This document shows positions 33,372 to 39,010 of a stretch of DNA of 39,010 bases, piece by piece (within the stretch, counting starts at the first letter, position 1; every line of letters starts with the position of its first letter). Source of the DNA: an uncultured Collinsella sp. (GTDB taxonomy: Bacteria > Actinomycetota > Coriobacteriia > Coriobacteriales > Coriobacteriaceae); assembly GCA_900549215.1 (NCBI GenBank), contig URNJ01000001.1, positions 1 through 39,010 on the forward strand. The letters run 5' to 3'. A program made the position numbers and the translations under genes. The notes under the pieces are model-generated. The model saw only the letters and a list, made by a program, of their open reading frames with translations. It did not search any database and had not been told where the DNA came from.

Positions 33372-33663
33372 ACTGTCTCCCACTCTGCCCAAAAGATTTG
33401 GGCGCATAGCATACATTCGTTCAATATCGTGCCATAGAACGGTTGCCAGCGGGTTACGAATCTCGGCGTTCACTTTATCTCAGTAAAGCACAGGGCGATA
33501 TTGGCGCAAGGAGTGTCCCAAAGTGCCGGCACAGAAGGAACGTCCCCAAGTGCCAGCCAAAAATGGGAGTGGATAACCTCCCGTTTCTAGCCCTCAAGCG
33601 GACCAAAAGTGGGAGATTATCCACTCTCATATTGTTAGGATTTGCGTCGTAGAGCCGCCGTAA
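33372..33663. other. Intergenic repeats upstream of the hydratase
   Basis: Contains an inverted repeat, 33567-33582 against 33611-33626 (16 bp, one mismatch, 28-nt loop), and a direct repeat of a GTCCCAAAGTGCC-like block at 33513-33527 and 33541-33554. The hydratase promoter should also lie here. No gene seen. Confidence 0.6.
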
Positions 33664-34080
33664 CTAAAGATCGGTTCCCGCGCCCAAAAGTTTGCGCATG
33701 ACCTGTTCGGGGTTAACCGAGCCGTCGCGCGGGGCCAGGGCGGTGATCTTCTTCTGCATCTTGTACTCGTGCAGCTCGTCCTCGAGCTGGCGCACGCGGG
33801 CACGGAGTTTTTCGTTCTCGCGCTCGCGCTCCTCGGCACGCTCCTTCATATCGAGGATGCGCACCACGCCGGCAAGGTTGATGCCCTCGTCGGTCAGCTG
33901 GTTGATGAGCTCCAGGCGCTCGATATCGGCACGCGAATACAGACGCGTGTTGCCGCCCGAGCGCTGGGGGTTCACCAGGCCCTTGGACTCGTAGACGCGC
34001 AGAGTCTGCGGATGCATGCCGGTCAGCTCGGCCGCCACGCTGATCATGTACAGCGGTTTGTTCCTATTGTCCTCGGCCAT
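33664..34080 (-). CDS. hspR: MerR-type heat-shock repressor HspR
   Basis: A 138-residue MerR-family regulator. The winged HTH is at about 12-45 (SVAAELTGMHPQTLRVYESKGL, in two parts, then SGGNTRLYSRADIERL) and a long coiled coil (about 78-112, MKERAEERERENEKLRAR-like) follows. HspR represses dnaK and clpB in Actinobacteria, using DnaK as co-repressor. It is the last gene of the dnaK-grpE-dnaJ-hspR set, 72 bp after dnaJ, with AAGGGG upstream of ATG 34080. The 27-bp sites before dnaK and clpB are its likely targets. Confidence 0.93.
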   Translation of the reverse strand: MAEDNRNKPLYMISVAAELTGMHPQTLRVYESKGLVNPQRSGGNTRLYSRADIERLELINQLTDEGINLAGVVRILDMKERAEERERENEKLRARVRQLEDELHEYKMQKKITALAPRDGSVNPEQVMRKLLGAGTDL

Positions 34081-34152
34081 GCTACCTGACCCCTTTCCGT
34101 CTCGTTATCGTCCATCATAAGCCCGCGGGCGCGGGCGTGTGCCGCGACCGCC

Positions 34153-35118
34153 CTAGTACGTCGCCTTGTAACGGTTGACCTTCTCGCGATAGTCGCGTGT
34201 GTCGGCCTCGCGCAGCTTGGTCATGGCATCGCGCTCGTCATCAGACAGGTTCGTGGGAACCTGCACCTTGATCTCGACGAGCAGCGCGCCCGTACGGCCA
34301 CGGTGCTTAACGTCGGGCGCGCCCATCTCCTTAAAGCGGAACTTCTTGCCCGTCTGGGTGCCCGCGGGCACCTTCAGACGAACCGTCGCACCGCCGGGCG
34401 TCGGCACGTCCACCGTGCAGCCGAGCGCCGCCTCGTAGACCGAGACCGGTACCTCCATGGTCACGTCGGCGCCTTTACGCTTAAACAGCGGATGCTCCTC
34501 CACGTGCGTGGTCACGACCAGGTCGCCGCGCTCGCCGCCGGCAACGCCATACTCGCCGCGACGCTTGTAGCGTAGCTTGCCGCCGTCGACCGCGCCCGCG
34601 GGCACCGAGACCGTAATGGTCTGCTGCTCGCCTGTCGAGGGAATGCGATAGGTGACTTTGTGCGTCACGCCGCGAAACGCGTCCTCGGCCGTCACATCGA
34701 CGGTCAGCGACAGGTCGCCGCCCTTGCGAGCACGGCTGCGACCCGCGCCGGCACCGGCAGCGCCCGCAGCCCCGGCAAAGCCCGAGCCCCAATCGCTGCC
34801 CCAGGCGCCGTTGCCGCTAAAGATGCTGTCGAAGATGTCGCCCCAGCCGCTGGCACCCGCGCCGGCACCGTAGCCGCCGCCATACGCGCCGCCCGCGCCC
34901 GGCATGCCGCCAAACATGAGCATCTGGTCGTACTCTTTGCGCTTCTTCTCGTCCGAAAGCGTCTCGTAGGCCTCGCTGATCTCCTTGAACTTGGCCTCGT
35001 CGCCGCCGGCATCGGGGTGATATTTTTGCGCGAGCTTGCGAAACGCGCTCTTGATCTCTTTGTCGGAGGCGCTCTTGGATACGCCCAGGATGTCATAGAA
35101 GGTTTTGCCTGCAGCCAT
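34153..35118 (-). CDS. DnaJ-family co-chaperone without zinc finger (CbpA/DnaJ2 type)
   Basis: A 321-residue J-domain protein. The J domain (1-70) has the HPD motif in YHPDAGGDEAKF; a Gly/Phe and Gly/Ala-rich linker (about 75-130) follows, then the C-terminal client-binding domains (SLTVDVTAEDAFRG, GGKLRYKRRGEYG). The four CxxCxGxG zinc repeats of classic DnaJ are absent, so this is a type II (CbpA-like) DnaJ, as in actinobacterial dnaK operons. AGGAGAGGAG lies before ATG 35118. It is separated from grpE by 107 bp containing a strong hairpin. Confidence 0.93.
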   Translation of the reverse strand: MAAGKTFYDILGVSKSASDKEIKSAFRKLAQKYHPDAGGDEAKFKEISEAYETLSDEKKRKEYDQMLMFGGMPGAGGAYGGGYGAGAGASGWGDIFDSIFSGNGAWGSDWGSGFAGAAGAAGAGAGRSRARKGGDLSLTVDVTAEDAFRGVTHKVTYRIPSTGEQQTITVSVPAGAVDGGKLRYKRRGEYGVAGGERGDLVVTTHVEEHPLFKRKGADVTMEVPVSVYEAALGCTVDVPTPGGATVRLKVPAGTQTGKKFRFKEMGAPDVKHRGRTGALLVEIKVQVPTNLSDDERDAMTKLREADTRDYREKVNRYKATY

Positions 35119-35187
35119 CGTAGCTCCTCTCCTGTTTCATCCGCCGCCCAGCGGGCGGCGGCTCATGCTTTCATATGGCACTAGGCC

Positions 35188-35222
35188 AGAAAGGGCCCCG
35201 GGTGTTGCCCCGGGGCCCTTTT
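35188..35222 (-). terminator. Hairpin between grpE and dnaJ (attenuator or terminator)
   Basis: AAAGGGCCCCGG and CCGGGGCCCTTT-like arms form an 11-13-bp GC-rich stem; on the minus strand the tail is CTTTCTGG, so termination is likely incomplete. A second GC hairpin lies in the dnaJ leader at about 35140-35161. Confidence 0.6.
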
Positions 35223-35225
35223 CAA

Positions 35226-36068
35226 TTACTCCTCGGTGCTCTCGGCCGTATCGGCCGCAGCATCCTCGGGCGCCGCTTCGGGCTCCGGTGCGGGGCGTTT
35301 CTCGCCGCCGTAGGTCACCGTCACCATCGCGGAACGCAGAATGCGATCCGCCATGCGGTAGCCCTTCTGGTACACGTCGTTGACGGTCTCGTCGTACTGC
35401 GACGCGTCCTCGACGCGACCCACGGCTTGGTGCTCGAGCGGATCGAACGCCTCGCCCTTGGGGTCGATGGGCTCAACGCCCTCGTGCGCAAACACATCGA
35501 GCAGCTTGGCATGCACCGCGTCGACGCCGTCGACGAACTGCTTAAAGTCGTCGGCAAGCTCCTGGCTGCGGGCATGGTCGATCGCACGCTCGATATCGTC
35601 GACCACCGGCAGCAGCGCAGTGACGAGCTTCTCGGTCGCGCGCTCGCGCTCGGCGATACGCTCGTTGGCGGTGCGGCGACGGAAGTTCTCCCAGTCGGCC
35701 TGCAGACGGGCGGTACGCTCGGTGGCGTCCTTTGCCTTGTCCTCGGCGGCCTTCTGGGCCTCTGCCGCAGCATCGAGCTCGCTGCGCACGTCGGCGAGCT
35801 CCTTTTGGGCCTGCTCGAACTTGAGCTTAAAGTCGTTGTCGGCGGCTTCCTCACCGGCGCGGATAGCAGCTTCCACCATCTCGTCCTCAGTCATCGTCGC
35901 CTCCTTGTTGGAATCCTCTACCTGGTTCTCGACAGCCTCGGCGGCCGCGGCCTCGTTGGCCTCGGTATCGTCGACGGCCTCTACGGGAATCTTCACGTCC
36001 TTCTCCTCAGAGTCAACGGGGGCGGCGCCGGCGGCAGCCGCCTCCGTGCGAGCTTTACGGGCGGACAT
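35226..36068 (-). CDS. grpE: Nucleotide exchange factor GrpE
   Basis: A 280-residue GrpE that releases ADP from DnaK. The N-terminal 80 residues are acidic and low-complexity, longer than usual; a coiled coil (about 85-145) with the RLQADWENFRRRT motif and the beta-domain (GVEPIDPKGEAFDPLEHQAV, then VYQKGYRMADRILRSAMV) follow. The C-terminal tail is Glu/Ala-rich. It starts two bases after the dnaK stop, so the two are translationally linked. Confidence 0.95.
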   Translation of the reverse strand: MSARKARTEAAAAGAAPVDSEEKDVKIPVEAVDDTEANEAAAAEAVENQVEDSNKEATMTEDEMVEAAIRAGEEAADNDFKLKFEQAQKELADVRSELDAAAEAQKAAEDKAKDATERTARLQADWENFRRRTANERIAERERATEKLVTALLPVVDDIERAIDHARSQELADDFKQFVDGVDAVHAKLLDVFAHEGVEPIDPKGEAFDPLEHQAVGRVEDASQYDETVNDVYQKGYRMADRILRSAMVTVTYGGEKRPAPEPEAAPEDAAADTAESTEE

Positions 36069-36070
36069 GA

Positions 36071-37963
<1,893 letters not shown>

Positions 37964-38072
37964 TAGAAATTCCCTCTCTCTTGTGCGTTTGCACCGACTC
38001 GGCGGTCTGCCGAGCGGTGTTTCGGCTTGTCTTTCAGGATGTAGTGTATCCCCTTATGGGCCGGAATATACA

Positions 38073-38099
38073 AAATCTAAGTCAATTCATATAAGATTT
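38073..38099. promoter_or_regulatory. Heat-shock operator at dnaK (probable HspR site)
   Basis: AAATCTAAGTC-N7-ATAAGATTT, arms identical to the clpB site. A TATATT -10-like hexamer on the minus strand (38065-38070) lies two bases beyond it, so the site fills the -35/-10 region. Confidence 0.75.
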
Positions 38100-38237
38100 C
38101 TTATTGCCGAGAGTTTAGGTTCGCAAATACGCAGGTAGACGCACTGATTGAGTTCTCGGCACATCTATTGAGATCTATGTAGAGATGACTGAGGTTTGGG
38201 TCCGGAGCCGCACGGAGCGGTCTTGGGGCAACCCCGA

Positions 38238-38407
38238 GGAAACTGCGACCCGTTTTGAGCGTCGATTCCGGGATGCGGTTTCCGGTTGAGCCCTCAACCG
38301 GAAAGGGTGTCCCGGTCTGAGCGCGAATTCTGGGACACAGTTTCCGCCGGGCGGTCCGACCGGAAACTGTGCCCCGTTTTTCGGCCAAATAACGGGATGC
38401 CCTTTCC
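38238..38407. repeat. BIME-like array 2: three 46-nt palindromic units with 16-nt spacers
   Basis: Units 38238-38283, 38300-38345 and 38362-38407, each exactly 46 nt, spacers exactly 16 nt. Six 15-nt half-elements of consensus GGAAA-N6-CCCG alternate in orientation at a 31-nt period (6x15 + 5x16 = 170 nt). Related to array 1 at 15548-15718. Confidence 0.88.
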
Positions 38408-38542
38408 GCAGGCGCGCTCAATAGCTCAATATTTCAAGTCACCTTTAGCTAACATTTGCGCAGCTCAACGGCCCCACCTGCGCGTTTTTTAGTAAACCTT
38501 GGCATACTCGGCGAACGGTATGAAGATGCCGGTCAGAGGGTA

Positions 38543-38570
38543 TTGCAAACGGTCGCTCCCGTGGTATGTT
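38543..38570 (+). promoter_or_regulatory. Probable sigma-70-type promoter of the ferredoxin gene
   Basis: TTGCAA (38543-38548) and TATGTT (38565-38570) with a 16-bp spacer, about 60 bases upstream of the ferredoxin start. Confidence 0.55.
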
Positions 38571-38631
38571 TTTGCCCGAATCAAACCGGCGCGCATCGCC
38601 TGTAGCGTCGGTCAACAGAGAGGAAACTACC

Positions 38632-38817
38632 ATGGCTCATCCCGTAATTGATGCCGACGAGTGCATCGCTTGTGGCGTTTGCGTCGACTCCTGCCCCGCT
38701 GGCGTTCTGGAGCTCCAGGACGTCGCTACTGTCGCTGACGAGGACTCCTGCGTCGCCTGTGGCGCTTGCCAGGACGCTTGCCCCGCTGGCGCGATCACCG
38801 AGATCGTCGAGGAGTAA
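38632..38817 (+). CDS. 2x[4Fe-4S] bacterial ferredoxin
   Basis: A 61-residue soluble electron carrier. Two clostridial-type motifs, CIACGVCVDSCP (residues 11-22) and CVACGACQDACP, give the eight Cys needed for two [4Fe-4S] clusters. ATG 38632 follows GAGAGG by eight bases; the frame is open 22 codons upstream, but the family begins here. It is a single-gene unit with its own promoter and a strong terminator, consistent with high expression in an anaerobe. It could serve the ferredoxin-linked oxidoreductase elsewhere in the window, though nothing shows this directly. Confidence 0.96.
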   Translation: MAHPVIDADECIACGVCVDSCPAGVLELQDVATVADEDSCVACGACQDACPAGAITEIVEE

Positions 38818-38852
38818 CAACTCCCCCACTTGCACACTCAAAAGTACACCGT

Positions 38853-38902
38853 GCACAAAAAGGAGGCTTCCGCATCGCCGCGGAGGCCTCCTTTTTTTGT
38901 GC
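38853..38902 (+). terminator. Rho-independent terminator after the ferredoxin gene
   Basis: GCACAAAAAGGAGGCTTCCG pairs with the CGGAGGCCTCCTTTTTTTGT region around a short loop, leaving a seven-T tract (38892-38898). Both flanks are A/T-rich, so it may work in both directions. Confidence 0.88.
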
Positions 38903-38935
38903 GGATAACTAATTTGGCACCATCGCAGGTTGAGC

Positions 38936-38977
38936 TCACGTCAGCGAAAACGCCTCTAAGCGAGCAAGGTGACGTGA
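38936..38977. repeat. Inverted repeat near window end
   Basis: TCACGTCA (38936-38943) and TGACGTGA (38970-38977) with a 26-nt centre. It may be an operator or part of a repeat continuing past the window; the remaining bases hold no recognisable gene. Confidence 0.4.
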
Positions 38978-39010
38978 AAGAGGAGGGAAGCGTACTTTGG
39001 GTACGCGACC

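Larger units (their letters stand above)
37964..38631. other. Intergenic: dnaK promoter, repeat array 2, ferredoxin promoter
   Basis: No protein gene. Holds the dnaK operator (38073-38099), a six-half-element repeat array (38238-38407) and the ferredoxin promoter (38543-38570). Confidence 0.7.

Noticed and set aside
31047..33437. 796-codon frame opposite the hydratase
   Set aside because: Antisense shadow of a clear aconitase-family gene; composition is Val/Leu/Gly/His-rich as expected from reversed GC-rich codons.
38238..38407. CRISPR array
   Set aside because: Repeats are 15 nt, alternate in orientation and have 16-nt spacers; no cas genes are in the window. A BIME-like palindrome array fits better.

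Overview
This 39 kb window looks like chromosome of a GC-rich, anaerobic, host-associated actinobacterium of class Coriobacteriia, probably Collinsella or a close relative. That placement is an inference. It rests on the phosphatase / SEDS-PBP / PASTA-kinase cluster, an HspR-controlled dnaK-grpE-dnaJ-hspR operon, several PTS systems, anaerobic Fe-S flavoproteins and ferredoxins, and many palindromic intergenic repeats. No rRNA, transposase, integrase or CRISPR array was found.

Layout. (1) 1-5587: cell-wall and signalling block with the C-terminal end of a PP2C phosphatase, a FtsW/RodA-type SEDS polymerase fused to a class B penicillin-binding protein, and a four-PASTA Ser/Thr kinase. (2) 5677-11980: sugar catabolism. 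A LacI-type regulator faces an operon encoding an AlsE-like hexulose-6-phosphate 3-epimerase and an RpiB/AlsI-like isomerase, with matching operators at both promoters. Next to it is a second operon: TIM-barrel isomerase, PTS EIIBC and DeoR regulator. (3) 12153-15444: a restriction-modification island (SsoII/EcoRII-like m5C methyltransferase plus EcoRII-C-type endonuclease) next to tRNA-Arg(CCT), bounded by a 118-bp direct repeat containing the tRNA 3' end. (4) 15548-19019: a BIME-like repeat array, then a mannose-family PTS operon (manX-manY-manZ) with a DUF956/ManO gene. (5) 19357-24691: hypA, a 925-residue Fe-S/flavin oxidoreductase, a divergent TetR regulator with two palindromic operators, and a DUF5692-like membrane protein. 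(6) 24823-33371: an acidic-tailed membrane protein, a small proline-rich protein, clpB, a large repeat-rich intergenic region, a membrane-anchored hypothetical protein and a YbhJ-type aconitase-family hydratase. (7) 33664-38099: hspR, dnaJ, grpE and dnaK. (8) 38238-38902: a second BIME-like array and a 2x[4Fe-4S] ferredoxin.

How the parts work together. The first block couples septal or lateral wall synthesis to PASTA-kinase signalling. The two sugar operons could import a sugar by PTS and convert the phosphorylated product to fructose 6-phosphate, in the manner of the E. coli allose (als) pathway. The chaperone genes clpB and dnaK share an identical-arm 27-bp operator, probably bound by HspR.

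The most unusual material is non-coding. Two unlinked arrays are built from a 15-nt half-element in alternating orientation with strictly 16-nt spacers. A separate 57-nt palindrome family lies upstream of clpB, and several very long hairpins sit between genes. The tRNA-Arg island boundary and the shared chaperone operator are the other items most worth checking.
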